Assembly (NCBI GenBank): GCA_037102815.1
Contig: BTPP01000001.1
Span: 1,141,001-1,205,000 of the forward strand
Direction: 5' to 3'
Source of the DNA: Neurospora intermedia
Taxonomy: Eukaryota; Ascomycota; Sordariomycetes; Sordariales; Sordariaceae
DNA length: 64,000 nucleotides
Each line of letters starts with the position of its first letter. The stretch's first letter is position 1. Below are positions 49,501 to 61,384 of this stretch, one piece after another. The notes under the pieces were generated by a model. That model was not told the origin of the DNA. It did no database searches and was given only the letters and a program-made list of their open reading frames with translations. The position numbers and the translations under genes were made by a program.

Positions 49501-49818
49501 ATTAAAATTAATTAATTTAAGTGAAATTATATACATTGAGAGACTCTTCTTATAGATATATATAAAGTGCTAGTATACTAGTGTGTAGAGTGTAGTGCTA
49601 GTGTGGTGTAAAGTGCTGGTGCAATTGGCCGTGTGAAAAAGAGGGAGAAGCAATAACTAAGGTATAACGATGTTGCGTGTATTGAAAAGACGAAATTTTG
49701 CGGGTAAAAACGGGATTTATAATATTAGGTATTATTAGCTGCACCGCCCCATTTTTCTGGGTGGGGGAGGGTGCGCCTAGGAACGGTTGGGGTGCGGGTA
49801 GGCTTTCCCAAAAACTTA

Positions 49819-49895
49819 ACTCTTAGCTGGATTGAACCCAGGACGTCGCCAGTATTAATGCAATATAATAACCATTAAGCCACTAAGCTTATTAA
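49819..49895 (-). mobile_element. SINE-2 tRNA-like head
   Basis: On the minus strand an A-box-like tggcttaatggt (49882-49871) and a B-box-like gggttcaatcc (49839-49829) sit at tRNA spacing. CTTAG and CTAAG can pair as a short acceptor stem. The head differs from that of SINE-1, so two tRNA sources or subfamilies are implied. It adjoins the right target duplication of MULE-2 and, with that element removed, would join the SINE-2 body ending at 8734. That joining is inferred. Confidence 0.62.
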
Positions 49896-50546
49896 GCAAC
49901 TAACTCAAATTATTAGAAAGAGATGCCTTTTTCTTTATTTATATTATTAAAAGGTAGAAAGAAAAGAAAAAAAAAAGGAAAAAAAAGGAAAAAAAAGGAA
50001 AAAGGGGAAAAAAAAATCGGATGCAAAATTTTGAAAAAAAAAGTTCTTTTTTTTCTTTTTCCAAATTTTCAATTCTAAACCCTAACCCTAACCCCCTCCT
50101 TGAATTCCAGGGTTAAAGGCGCTATTACAACCAAAGTTCTTCCTTTTATCTTCTTTTACTTTTTTCTCAATAACTAGACTGTGCACTATAATGTAGCTAG
50201 TACCAAAATGACCGCCTTATTTTTCTCGTTATTTTGGTACCCTATGTACTTTGATGTACGTAATGGTCAAGGAGAAATTTCAATTGCAAAGGAAAAAGTG
50301 GCTTTTTGCAACTAAAAGCACGGGCCTCGAATTCAGCTCGATATCCAAATTTCCTCTTTTGGATTTCGGGCTCCGCAATTAATAGTATTTGGACCGCTAT
50401 AGACAGAACCGCCGCTCCTTCCTCGCTTCGTAGTGGGCCCATAGCACCACGACCTCTAGTGTGGATTCTTGCTATAATACTTCTAAGCCCGACGACGAAT
50501 CTATAAAGGAATGGGCGTTTCAATTAGAAGGCAAAAAGAAGGATCT
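49896..50546. other. Purine-rich tract, telomere-like run and unassigned DNA
   Basis: 49930-50050 holds long A-rich runs of the type aaaaaaaagg repeated. A CCCTAA run lies at 50077-50094. From 50110 to 50546 the composition is normal, with overlapping frames of 93 codons (minus, 50242-50523) and 66 codons (plus, 50306-50506). Neither shows a motif I know, and the overlap means at most one could be real. I do not call a gene. Confidence 0.5.
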
Positions 50547-50776
50547 TGTAAGAAAGAGGGAAGGCTTCCAGCCAGCCGTCTGCACGTAGTAGATATACTG
50601 TGCAGCGGGCCAGACCCAGAGCACGGGCCACGGGGTGGCCCGGGCACGGCAGTCTAAATGCCCAGACTGGGCACGGCACGGCAAGGAAGCCTCCAGCAGC
50701 CCAGCTAATCTGGGCTGTCACAGCTAGTCTAAGCTATAGTACAATAAGGTAGGGTAATCTAGGGATTCCCCTATCA
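50547..50776 (-). repeat. Probable solo or partial LTR
   Basis: A 230-bp GC-rich block with TG...CA ends. On the minus strand it begins TGATAGGGGAATCCC, the same tip as at 46-1. It contains runs such as gcccgggccacc and ggcccgtgctctgg. No matching 5-bp duplication is seen at its edges, so it may be truncated or the left edge may be misplaced. The next 171 bases (50777-50947) are AT-rich with nothing recognised. Confidence 0.5.
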
Positions 50777-50947
50777 TTAACGTATAGTATTAGTAGTATT
50801 CCTAGTACTTTATTAGTAAGTAAGTATAAATTTATTAATACTAGTAAAAATTTAACTTCTTTAAGTATTAGTACTAAGGTATTAAATTAGTAGAATGGGG
50901 AACGTTTAAAACTATAGAGTACTTTAGTAAACTAATATACTACATTT

Positions 50948-51132
50948 TGTTGGTGGGTCCCTGGCATTCACTGGGCACAGCGGCATTCACTGGGCACAGC
51001 CCAGTCCCCACTCTGTGCCCTGCCCAGACCGCACCATATCTAGCCTTCCAGACTCTGCCAGTCTCCCTCTCTCTCCATAGCATATACTTAATCAATCGTA
51101 TTCAACCGCTTGATCTCGTTGGTGATCTCACA
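50948..51132 (+). repeat. Copia-1 5' LTR
   Basis: 185 bp from TGTTGGTGGGTC to GATCTCACA. It differs from the 178-bp LTR at 56825 mainly by an extra ggcattcactgggcacag unit duplicated inside. It is rich in CA/TG, showing little RIP. The plus frame 50947-51153 is only this LTR. Confidence 0.88.
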
Positions 51133-51144
51133 GGTTATGAGCCC
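51133..51144 (+). other. Primer-binding site for half initiator tRNA-Met
   Basis: ggttatgagccc follows the 5' LTR with no gap. It is the exact complement of GGGCTCATAACC, the anticodon arm of eukaryotic initiator tRNA-Met. Drosophila copia and some other Ty1/Copia elements prime from such an internal cut end rather than the tRNA 3' end. The match is seen; use of a cut tRNA is inferred. Confidence 0.8.
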
Positions 51145-54100
51145 TCTCTCTAACCTTCCTTGTGAACGCATTTGATAAGCGTATTAAGTGCATTATCAAC
51201 TTCAACAGGCGCTGCAGTACCGGGTCAAAAGAAGCAACGCGACCTTCGTCGATTTGACGATTCGCCTGCTCGCCCATAAGCCAGCCTTGCTATATGAAGA
51301 TTCTCGCTAATATTTGTTGTATAGCGACCCCTCCCTCGAATTAGTTATCGATTTATTCAACGGACCAATTATCGGTTTATTCATCATCGAATCAAGCGAT
51401 TCAAGCGATTTAATTATCGAATCAATCAAATCAATCAGTGGCTGGTCTAGCGACAACTACTCCCCTTCTTCTTTTTAATATATCGAATCCTCCTATACCT
51501 ACAACGACTACCAGCTCGTCGTTGGTTCCCTTCCTTGGCGATTATAATATTGCTAATTGGTATTAGGGACTTATAGCCGAGCTTAATTGCTTTTAACTCG
51601 CCGAGTACGTCTTTAAGACCGTTCCGGAACCCAATAAGGCGGATACCGATAAATATAATACTTAGTAGATTAGACGTACTAATACTAATAAGATCCTGCT
51701 CTCTACCTTTAAGAACCCCGAAGTCGATGTTATTTTGAATGTTAATGGTTGGGATAAAACCGGTAGAAATTTAAAGGTTATATATAATTTTATTTAGTTT
51801 CATATTGCCCGTATTATTAAAGAGGTTTGTAGTGAAGTTTTCGCCGAGTATTTAGCTATTAAGCGCGCCAATTTCGATACTATAGCTTCTTTCCTTAGCT
51901 ATTATACTTTATTATACAAGTATATTAAAGACGCGAAGTTTAAAATCGATGATAACTTCGAGCTTACCTTCCTTTATAACGCTATAAAGACCGCCTACCG
52001 TATTGATGCTAGATACTGGGCAGCCGCTTTAAAAGTTAAAGAGTTGGATATTGGAACCTTCCTATCGAAGTTTAGCAATATCAGTAACGTTGAATCCTAT
52101 ACTAGTATTAACGTTAGTATTTAGAAGATAGTTAATAATACTAATAGGAATAATAATAATAGTAGTTCGATTAATAAGAAGAAGGATAATAATAAGAGAA
52201 TCGATTGCAATGGTTGTAATAAGAAGATTTACCCTACTTAGAAGTATATCTCCTACGGTTACTATATTAGTAAGAAGGCCGATATCTGATGGGTCTACTT
52301 CCTTAAGTAAGCGCCTAATATGTAGAAGCCCAAGAAGGATATAATAGTAAAAAAAGCAACCGCTACTACCGCTAGTACCAATACTCTCGCTAACAACGCT
52401 TTAACCAATCTCACCACTCCCGCCACCACTACTAACTCTACTTTATTATATAGAGGTAGAATATTTATAGGCTTGAGCGGCTTAGGCGGTAGTAATATAG
52501 ATTTTCGCTAGAGCCCTTAACCGACGCCGTTGAGCGTATTAATAGTACTCAAAATAGTAGTCAATCAATCGATTATTCTCAATTACAACTTCAATATACC
52601 TATAGTAATCCCGCTAAAGTCCAATAGGTTCTAAGGCAATATCGATAACTAGATAGTATTCGAAATCTAGTTATTTATAATTCTGGCTATACTAGCAATA
52701 TTTTCAATTACCTTAAATAGTTTATAAATATCCAACTACTGTCCTATCCAATAGTTTATACTATTAGCGACGGCACTTCGACTTATATATATTATATTAG
52801 TACCGTCGAGTTAACTATAGCTACGTTGAATAATATAATTATAAAGGTTAGAATTAAGGACTGTATTTATAGTCCTTCTACCTTAGTAAATTTATTAATA
52901 ATAAGAGGTCTTTTTGATAATAATATGGTCTGGGATATAAAATCCAATTAGATATTAGCGTACGGTAAAGTTACGATTTAATGTAAATAGATTAATAATT
53001 TACTAATTTTGCTAGTATACGTTCAATTAAACTTTCCCTAAAACGTTCGCTATAATATAATAGCTTTAATTAATTCCTTAATAATATATCGTCGCCTTAT
53101 ATACGTAAGTAAAGACCAGGTTCTTAAAGTTTGTAAGGCGGCCGGTATTAAATTAAGTAATACCTAAGACTACTTTTGTAAAGTTTGTGTCAAAGTAAAG
53201 GTATATAATATAATTCCCAAAATCGCGAGTAAAGTTATAATTTAATTATTAGCGTATATTTATATCGATATTATCTCCTATACTTTACCCGGCTATAAGG
53301 GATATTAATATATAGTTTATTTTATTAATTAGGTTATTAGCTTCTATTGGGCAAGGTTTATAGTTAATAAGGGGAACGCCTTTATTCAAATTAAAGAGTT
53401 TAAGAAATAGGCAGAGCTTTAAAGTGGCCTTAAAATCAAGGTATTTGGTCTTGATGGCGGTCTAGAGTTTAGCTTCAGTACTAAAGAATTTCAATGTAGT
53501 AAAATCGTTGAGTAAATACGTATAGAGGGTATCGAACTTTTAAAGTTAATACTCTATACCCTACAGATGTAAGGAAAGATCGAAAGAACTAATACTATTA
53601 TTATATAATAAGCTAGAGCTTTAATAATAGATTTCAATATCCTAGAGCATTGATAGCCCTTTATTATTAATTACATTATTAGAGTATTTAATTTACTACC
53701 TTCTAAAGCCAACGTTGGAGGTAAGAGTCTATAGGAGTTGCTTACTAAGGTAGCCAACTTCCTAAACGAAATTAAAAACCTATATTTTAAGTATTTGAGG
53801 TCTTACTTTTATACCGCTTACTACTTTATTAAACTAGAAAAGCGACTATAAAGCGATAAATTTCGTACTAGAGTATAGAAGGGTTATTTTATCGGCTTTG
53901 ACGATCTCTATAGTCGCATTGTGTTTATCTGGAACCTATATATTGGCGAGATTATTAGAATTAGTATAGTAACCTTTTTTGAAAAGGACCCAGTTAATTA
54001 TAAAGATCCAATCCATAGTAGTAATAGTAATATCGTTGAGTATTATATTATATTTTTAGACTAGATAGTCGATAAGATTAATAAAGTAGCGGATAGCGGC

Positions 54101-54769
54101 TACTAAATCCAGGTTAAAGTGAATAGTACGGTTCTATAATTATATTTATAAAAAGCAGCAGAATTAATCTAATAAACGACCGAATTATCTAAGTAGGAAG
54201 TTAAGATATAGGAGATAATAATTATATTGCCACTCTCTCTAAAGGTTATACTAATACCCTTAACTACTCTAGTCGCGCTAGTTATTACAACCGCGCTAAC
54301 TACTGTAACCGCTCCAATTACCTCGACTATTCTAGCGACTACGGCACCTCCCTACAATACTCTAGTTAATACGGCACTACTAGCATCGCTGTCCCCAACC
54401 CCGACTCCGGCTCCAATAACCTTACCGGCGCGCTCATCCCCAAATCCATTACAACGTCAACCAACGAGCTTACCAGTCAGAGAGACTATTGAGTATAATA
54501 ATAACCTTCTTGATTTCGAAGATTTTAATGAAGAAGACCCTATACCCCGCAACCGCGACCGACGCAATTCTAACGAAATAACTATTTATATTACTCTAAG
54601 TACCCCGCTGCCTAATAATTTTCAATAACCAGCCTTAGAAGCGAGATTGCCACCGATAGGTATACCGAACCTAGCCCGCACGTGATAATATACCCCATCG
54701 CTGGCATCGCGAGTTAGCAAATTGCAATTTCGACCGAGCCTAGAAAAATAAGCCCCGAATTCGGACCCT

Positions 54770-54830
54770 CCGATCTCGAATTCGGGCCTTCCGATATCGA
54801 ATTCGGGCCCTACAATAATTCTATTAGACC
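54770..54830 (+). repeat. ~20-bp minisatellite in the Copia spacer
   Basis: About three units of cgaattcgggccctccgat type lie between the integrase and reverse transcriptase parts of Copia-1. The same array is in Copia-2 at about 62416-62470, so it predates the split of the two copies. Confidence 0.7.
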
Positions 54831-56824
54831 CTACAGCCTGATAATTTATATAGGTATAAGAATAAGGAAGCTAACCCTTTGAGTTTAGCGTATAAGTACT
54901 ATGTATAGAGGTAAGCGAAGGTAGACCTCGTCGTTCTACCGCTAAGCTAGCAGATTTTAAATATAGTGTTCAAAGAGTAAAAGATAGTAATGGTACTATT
55001 GTTTAAGATTCGGTAGATTCACCTAATAACTTTTATAGTATAATAGAGGGATGTTTAGTTAAACGTATACTTATTTATTATTTTACCACCGTTGAAGTTA
55101 ATTATAATATAATAATTATCGCTACTAGTAAAGTTCAACGTTTTATACCGAAAAATTATAAGGTCGTATACAAATAAGGTAATTATAAATTCTATTAGTT
55201 GCTAGCTATGAAAAAGTAAATTAAGGTATTCGAGGATAGGGGAATCTATACTTTGGTTCCTAGATTTAGAAAGATGGAAATTCTACTAGGAAAATGGGTA
55301 TATAACGAGAAGTACGATATTAATGCCAAAGTTTGGAAAGTTAGAGCTAGATGGGTAGTTTATAGAAATTTCGAATAAGGTAATTAGGCAGTGTAAGAAA
55401 TATATATAGCAGTAGTATATTCGGTTAGTATTAGATTACTCTTAGTTATTCTAATTATAAACGACTACGAGTGCTACTAATTTAATTTCGATATTATTTT
55501 TTTAAATATATTTATACCTAATAATATTAAGTATTATATTGAATAGCCGATAGCGCTTAAGAAGCCTATACCTAATTATAATAAAGAAGATATAGTATAC
55601 TAATTTATTAAAGTACTCTATGATTTTAAACGTTCTTTACTTTATTGGTTTAATATTTTTATATTAGTACTCAAAGAAGCCGGCTTTATATTAATATTAA
55701 TAGACTTATACTTATTTACGAATAAGGCGCTAGGAGCGCTACTAGTTCTATATATTGACGACCTTCTCGTTGCTACGCTAATTGTAGCTATCGTTAATTA
55801 AGTTAAAGACCAATTGGCCAATTATTTTAAACTTAAAGAGTTGGGATAAGTACGTACATTCCTAGGCTATAACATTATAAGGGACCGTTAGATTCGTATA
55901 GTCTTTATATCCCAATAGCGATATATTAAATCGGTTATCGTTAAATTCAATAACAGTAAGTTCTATAGTATTAAAATACTATAGCTACCGGATTATAAAG
56001 TCTATGGGGGTGACAATATATCTCTAGAAGAAGCTAAGTCTTACCCTAAGAAGACTGGCTTAATAAATTAGTTATTAATAAACACCCGGCTAAACATCGC
56101 CTTTACTATTAATAAACTATTAGAGGGTATTAAGAAGCTTATTGACTGTTATTTCGTTGTTATAAAGTACTTATAGCGATATTTATCCGAGTATTCCGAC
56201 TTAGGTATTGAATTGGGCGGTATATTCTTACTATTAATAGCCCCGTCCTTTTATACGTATATAAATACTTCCTTTACTAATAATATACTTTTAAGGAAGA
56301 GTATAGTTAGCTACGTTATATTTTTTACTTATAGCCCTATCCTTTAGAAGTCTAAACGGCAGGATCTTGTTATAACTAGTACGATAAAAGCGGAGTTTAC
56401 TAACTTGGTTCTAATAGTTAAGGCTCTCGATTGGGTTAGTAGTATACTTCATAATTTGAATATAAATTTGGGTCTCTATAAAATTAATAGGATTCTTTAT
56501 ATAGATAGTAGCAATGCTAAAGACCGGATTCTTAACCCTAACTTACTAGCTAGGAATCGATATATCGATATATAGTATAAATAGTTGATTTAAGAGGTAG
56601 ATAGGAAAGTATTTACAATCGAGCATTTGCCGGGTGACGAAATACTAGCCGACGGTTTGATAAAGTTGTTAAAAGCGGATAAATACGTTAGATTTATTCA
56701 GTTGATAGGTATAGTCCAGAAGAAGATTCCCTGGGCTTGATTAATAATACTACGAAAGATATTATAATGTAAATAGTATAGAGGTTTAGATACTGTTTTG
56801 GCAGTCTTCCAGTCTATAGGGGTG

Positions 56825-57002
56825 TGTTGGTGGGTCTCTGGCATTTATTGGACTGGGCATAGCCCAGTCCCTACTCTGTGCCCTGCCCAGACCGCACTAC
56901 ATTTAGCCTTCCAGACTCTGCTAGTTTCCCTCTTCTTCTCTTCTCCATAATATACACTCAATTAATTGTATTCAACCGCTTGATCTCGTTGGTAATCTTA
57001 CA
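56825..57002 (+). repeat. LTR shared by Copia-1 and Copia-2
   Basis: 178 bp, matching 50948-51132. It is preceded by a purine-rich ataggggtg, a likely polypurine tract, so it is the 3' LTR of Copia-1. It is followed directly by internal Copia sequence (ttatcgttagttccc), so it also stands where the 5' LTR of Copia-2 would be. Confidence 0.85.
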
Positions 57003-57412
57003 TTATCGTTAGTTCCCCTCCTTAGCGACTACAATATCGCCAACTAGTATTAGGGACTTATAGCCGAGTTTAACTACTTTCAACTCGCCGAATACGTTTT
57101 TAATATAATCCTGGAGCCTGATAAGGCAATGAGCCTGAAAAGTACAATACCTAGTAGATTAGACGTAGTAATGCTAATAAAATTTTACTCTCTACCCTTA
57201 AGAACCTCGATATCGATATTATTTTGAATGTTAACGGTTGGGATAGAACCGGTAGAAACCTAAAGGTTACGTATAATTTTATTTAGTTTCGTATTACCTA
57301 TATTATTAAAAAAGCTCGTAACGAAGTTTTCACCGAATATTTAGCTATTAAATACGCTAACTTTAATACTATAGCTTCTTTCTTTAATTATTACACTTTA
57401 CTATACAAACGT

Positions 57413-58026
57413 AAAATAGTTTTCAGACACCGATGCGATGCTGGATCCCTAGTTCAAGCAACGCCCGCTGTATTACTGAAGCGTGAATTTTTGCATCTCT
57501 TGCCGTTCCTCATTCGGACGGCTACAGCCGTCCTCACCCCTTCGCTCTATAGTGCTTCATTACTTCATTGCTTCATTGCTTCATTGCTTCATTGCTTCAT
57601 TGCTTCATTGCTTCATTGCTCCATTACTTCATTGCTTCATTGCTTCATTGGCATTGCTTCATTGGCATTGCTTCATTCAGATAGCTTCATTGGCAAAGAG
57701 GACGACGATGACCTTATCGATAGGCGATATCGAGAGATTCAATTTGGTGAAGGATTTCAAAAACGGAAGGACCCAGTGCATTATAACGCGGACTGTCAAA
57801 AACACTGTCCGTAAGTTGACCAATGAGAAGTGACTTGGCAAAACGCCCTGACCAGTTGTAGGGCCGTGCCACACTATGAGCCAATGAGAGCGCAAGAAAC
57901 TTCAACAAAGAAAGCTGGCTATAGACGAACCGTCCTTCAACAGGCCGCTCCGGTGGATGTGGGTTCAGGAACCCCCAGACTGTGAAAGTCATCCACCTTC
58001 TCTGTATAGTTGAAGCACGCTTCAAT
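57413..58026 (+). mobile_element. Unclassified hairpin-rich element, copy 1
   Basis: A ~614-bp insertion in Copia-2 gag; the uninterrupted site is in Copia-1 near 51930. It runs from aaaatagttttcagacaccg to gttgaagcacgcttcaat. It has no inverted terminal repeats and no clear target duplication. Internal hairpins include ggacggct-ac-agccgtcc (57516-57533) and a 3'-terminal ttgaag/cttcaa stem. It contains an 8-bp tandem array. The frames of 116 and 107 codons over the array (57483-57833, 57491-57814) are low-complexity and not credible genes. Composition is normal, unlike its host. Confidence 0.75.
57555..57676 (+). repeat. (ttcattgc)n array
   Basis: About fourteen units of ttcattgc with variants (ttcattac, ttcattggcattgc). 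The second copy of the element (58740-58772) has only about four units, so the array accounts for most of the length difference between the copies. Confidence 0.85.
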
Positions 58027-58234
58027 CAAGGATGCGAAATTTAAAATTAACGAAGACTTTAGAGTTACTTTCCTTTATAATATTATAAAAACCGCCTACC
58101 CTATCGACGCTAGATATTGGGCAGCCGTTCTAGAAGCCAATGAATTGGATATCGGTTCTTTCTTAACTAAACTCGGTAATATTAGTAATATCAAGTCCCG
58201 TACTAGTATTAACGTTAATATCTAGAAGTCGGCC

Positions 58235-58337
<103 letters not shown>

Positions 58338-58594
58338 GTAATTCGATTGATAAGAAGAAGGATAACTCCAAGCGAATCGATTATATTAGTTGCAATAAGA
58401 AGATCTACCCTATTTAGAAGTATATTTCCTATAGCTATTACGTTAGTAAGAAGGCCGATATCTATTAGGTCTGCTTCCTTAAGTAAGCGCCTAATACGTA
58501 GAAGCCTAAGAAGGATATATTAGCTAAGAAGGTAGCCGGTACTAGTGCCCTCGCTAATAACGCTTCAATTAATTTGACTACTCCCGCTACTACT

Positions 58595-59115
58595 AAAATA
58601 GTTTTTAGACACCGATGCGATGCTGGATCCCTAGTCCAAGCAACGCCCGCTGTATTACTGAAGCGTGGATTTCTGTATCTCTTGCTGTTCCCGCTCTTCA
58701 TTCGGACGGCTACAGCCGTCCTCACCCAATCGCTCTATATTGCTTCATTGCTTTATTGCTTCATTGCTTTATTGGGATAGCTTAATGCAGAGAGGACGAC
58801 GATAACTATATCGATAGGCGATATCGCGAAAGATGGTGAAGAATTTTAGAAACGGAAGGACCCAGTGCATTCTAGCGCGGACTGTCGTCGACACTGTCCG
58901 CGAGTTGACAAATGAGAAGTGGCTTGGCAAAACGCCCTGACCAGTTGTAGGGCCGTGCCACGCTCTGAGCCAATGAGAGCGCAAGAAACTTCAACAAAGA
59001 AAGCTGGCTGTAGACGAACCGTCCTTCAATAGGCCGTTCCGGTGGATGTGGGTTCAGGAACCCCCAGACTGTGAAAGTCATCCACCTTCTCTGCATAGTT
59101 GAAGCACGCTTCAAT
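58595..59115 (+). mobile_element. Unclassified hairpin-rich element, copy 2
   Basis: A ~521-bp insertion, same orientation and same ends as the copy at 57413. Copia-1 gives the uninterrupted site near 52435. About ten host bases appear replaced at the junction rather than duplicated. The ggacggct/agccgtcc hairpin and the 3' ttgaag/cttcaa hairpin are conserved, as is cggactgtc..actgtccg near 58877-58900. Frames on it (58574-58780 plus; 58465-58725, 58769-58984 and 58872-59114 minus) are not credible genes. Confidence 0.75.
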
Positions 59116-60895
59116 TAATTTTGCTTTATTGTATAGAGGTGGAATATTTATAGGCTTGAGCGGCTTCGGCGGTGGTAGTATAGATTTTTGTTAGAGCCCC
59201 TAGCCGATGCCGTTGAATGTGTTGATAGTACTTAGAGTAGTAGTTAATTAATCGATTATTAACTTCAACTTCAATATGCCTATAGTGATCCCGCTAAAGT
59301 CCAATAGACTCTAAGGCAATTTCGATATTTAAATAGTATTCGAAATCTAGTTATTTACAACTCTAGTTATACAAGTAATATCTTCAACTACTTTAAATAG
59401 TTTATAGATATATAATTACCCCCTATCTAATAATTTATACAATTAGCAACGGTACTTCGATTTATACCTACTATATTAATACCGTCGAATTAACCAAGCT
59501 ACTTGAAATAATATAATAATTAAGGTTAGAATTAAGGACTATATTTATAGTCCCTCTACCCTAGTAAATCTATTAATTATAAGAGGTCTTCTCGATAATA
59601 GTATAGTTTGGGATATGAAGTCCAACTAGATATCGGCGTACAGCAAAATTATAATTCAATGTAAATAGATTAACGACCTTCCCGTCCTTCTAGTATATAC
59701 CTAGCCAGACTTTCCCTAAAACGTTCGCTATACTACAATAGCTCCAATTAATTACTTAATAATATATCGTCGTCTTATATATATAAGTAAAGACTAGATA
59801 CTTAAAGCTTGTAAGGCGGCCGGTATTAAATTAAGTAATATCTAAGACCACTTCTGTGAGGTATGTATTAAAGCGAAGGTATATAATGTAATTCCTAAAA
59901 TCGCTAATAAAGTAACGATTCAACTATTGGTATATATCTATATCGACGTCGTTTCTTATACTCTACCCGGCTATAAGGGATATCGGTATATAATTTATTT
60001 TATTAATTAGGTTACCGGCTTCTATTAGGTAAGGTTTATAGTTAATAAGGGTAATATTTTTATTTAAATTAAAGAGTTTAAGAAATGGGTTGAGCTTTAA
60101 AGCGGTAGGTTTAAAATTAGGGCATTTAGTTTTAATAGCGGTTCAGAGTTTAGCTTTAGTATCAAAGAATTTCAATAAAGTAAAATCGTCGAGTAGGTAC
60201 GTATAAAAAGTATTGAGCTTTTAAAGTCAATATCCTATACCCTATAGATGTAAGGAAAGATCGAGAGAGTTGGCGCTATTATTATACAAATCGTACTAGA
60301 GCTTTAATAATAGATTTAAATATCCTAGAGTTTTTATAGCCATTTGTAGTAGACTACGTCGTTAGAGTATTTAATTTACTACCTTCTAAAGCCAATATTG
60401 GAGGTAAGAATCTATAGGAACTACTTATTAAGGCAACTAACTTCCTAGACGAAATTAAACAACTATATTTCAAATATTTGAGGTCTTACTTTTATACGGC
60501 TTATTACTTTATTAAGCTAGAAAAGCGATTATAAAGCAATAAATTTCGTACTAGAGCACAGAAGGGTTATTTTATTGGTTTTAACGATATCCACGGTCGT
60601 ATCGTATTTATTTAGAACCCTTATACTAGCGAGATTATTAGAACTAGTGCGGTAACCTTTCTTAAAGAGGACCCAGTTAATTATAAAGATCCAATCCGTA
60701 GTAGCAATAGCGATATTGTTAAGTATTATATTATTTTGTGAGACTAGACAATCGATAAAATTAATAAAGTAGTAAATAGCGGCTACTAGATCTGGGTAAA
60801 AGTAGAGGGTACAGTCTTACAGCTATATTTAAAGAAAGTAATTGAGTTGCCCCAATAAGAAGAAGTTAAAAAGGTATAGGAGATAATAATTATAC

Positions 60896-61384
60896 GAGAC
60901 TCCCTCGGCGTGCAGTGTCACTTTCCTCCGTGTGCAGTGTCACTGCACATATAAGGGTCTATATATTGGGATTCCTACGCGTGCAGTGTCCCTATCGCGC
61001 CTAACCCTATAATATTCCTATTAGTATTAGCTAGTAAGTTAGATCTAATTTATCTACCGTAGTAATAGGTTATTGGTAATAGATTACTAGTACTGGGTTA
61101 CTAGTGTTCAGGGGTACTAAATTAGAGTAGGAGATTTAGTTAAGGTATAAAATAATTATATTAGTTTTTTACTTTACTATTTTCTTCTTTTAGCGTTTAG
61201 TATTTCTACTACTCCTAATTACAATTCAAGGTGCTAAGGAATATACTATAGCACGTTATTTGCGGGTGGGCTGTTGGTAAAAATTAGGGACACTGCACGC
61301 GTAGGAATCCTAATATATAGACCCTTATCTGTGCAGTGTACACTGCATATAGAGGAAAACGACACTGCACGCCGAGGGAGTCTC
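60896..61384. mobile_element. MULE-1 deletion derivative (MITE)
   Basis: 489 bp with inverted repeats starting GAGACTCCCTCGGCGTGCAG and a perfect 8-bp duplication aattatac (60888-60895 and 61385-61392). The empty site is in Copia-1 (aattatat near 54212). Its left ~385 bp match the first ~360 bp of MULE-1, including the end of the transposase frame, and the rest is the other inverted repeat. It is thus an internal deletion product that relies on a MULE-1 transposase. The plus frame 61274-61459 crosses its edge and is not a gene. Confidence 0.9.

Larger units (their letters stand above)
8735..49810 (-). mobile_element. MULE-2, Mutator-like transposon holding the whole nest
   Basis: The inverted repeats (8735-8775 and 49770-49810) begin GGGAAAGCCTACCCGCACCC and are flanked by aaaactta (8727-8734 and 49811-49818; one base of play at the edge). 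With the nested elements removed about 3.1 kb remains: 8735-9651, 10087-10342 and 47901-49810, plus short duplications. Transposase motifs run on the minus strand. It was first suspected to be hAT because of the 8-bp duplication, but a YKTNQY motif places it with Mutator-like elements. Its subterminal DNA is shared with two miniature elements (9652-10086 and 61895-62365). It is the outermost and oldest frame of the nest apart from SINE-2. Confidence 0.85.
50948..57002 (+). mobile_element. Copia-1, Ty1/Copia retrotransposon fossil
   Basis: 6,055 bp with LTRs at 50948-51132 and 56825-57002. Parts in order on the plus strand are: primer-binding site (51133), unmutated leader to about 51530, gag with a knuckle near 52200-52290, protease near 52680, integrase about 53200-54000, a spacer with minisatellite (54770-54830), reverse transcriptase about 55200-55830 with its YxDD box near 55760, and RNase H about 56390-56730. 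Integrase before reverse transcriptase identifies Ty1/Copia. The coding part is RIP-affected and broken in many places; LTRs and leader keep normal composition. Confidence 0.9.

Noticed and set aside
8735-49810. hAT transposon
   Set aside because: The 8-bp duplication suggested hAT, but the minus-strand YKTNQY-type signature and the linker upstream match Mutator-like transposases.
50242-50523. 93-codon minus-strand gene
   Set aside because: It overlaps an equally open plus frame (50306-50506). No start context, motif or family supports either.
54227-54628. 133-codon independent gene
   Set aside because: It is the Thr/Pro-rich spacer between integrase and reverse transcriptase of Copia-1, not a separate gene.
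57555-57676. CRISPR-like array
   Set aside because: The units are contiguous 8-bp repeats without spacers, in a eukaryotic context.
57483-58225. Small genes across the ttcattgc array
   Set aside because: Two overlapping plus frames translate an 8-bp repeat, which naturally gives low-complexity peptides. Other frames cover hairpins of the same short element or degraded Copia gag.
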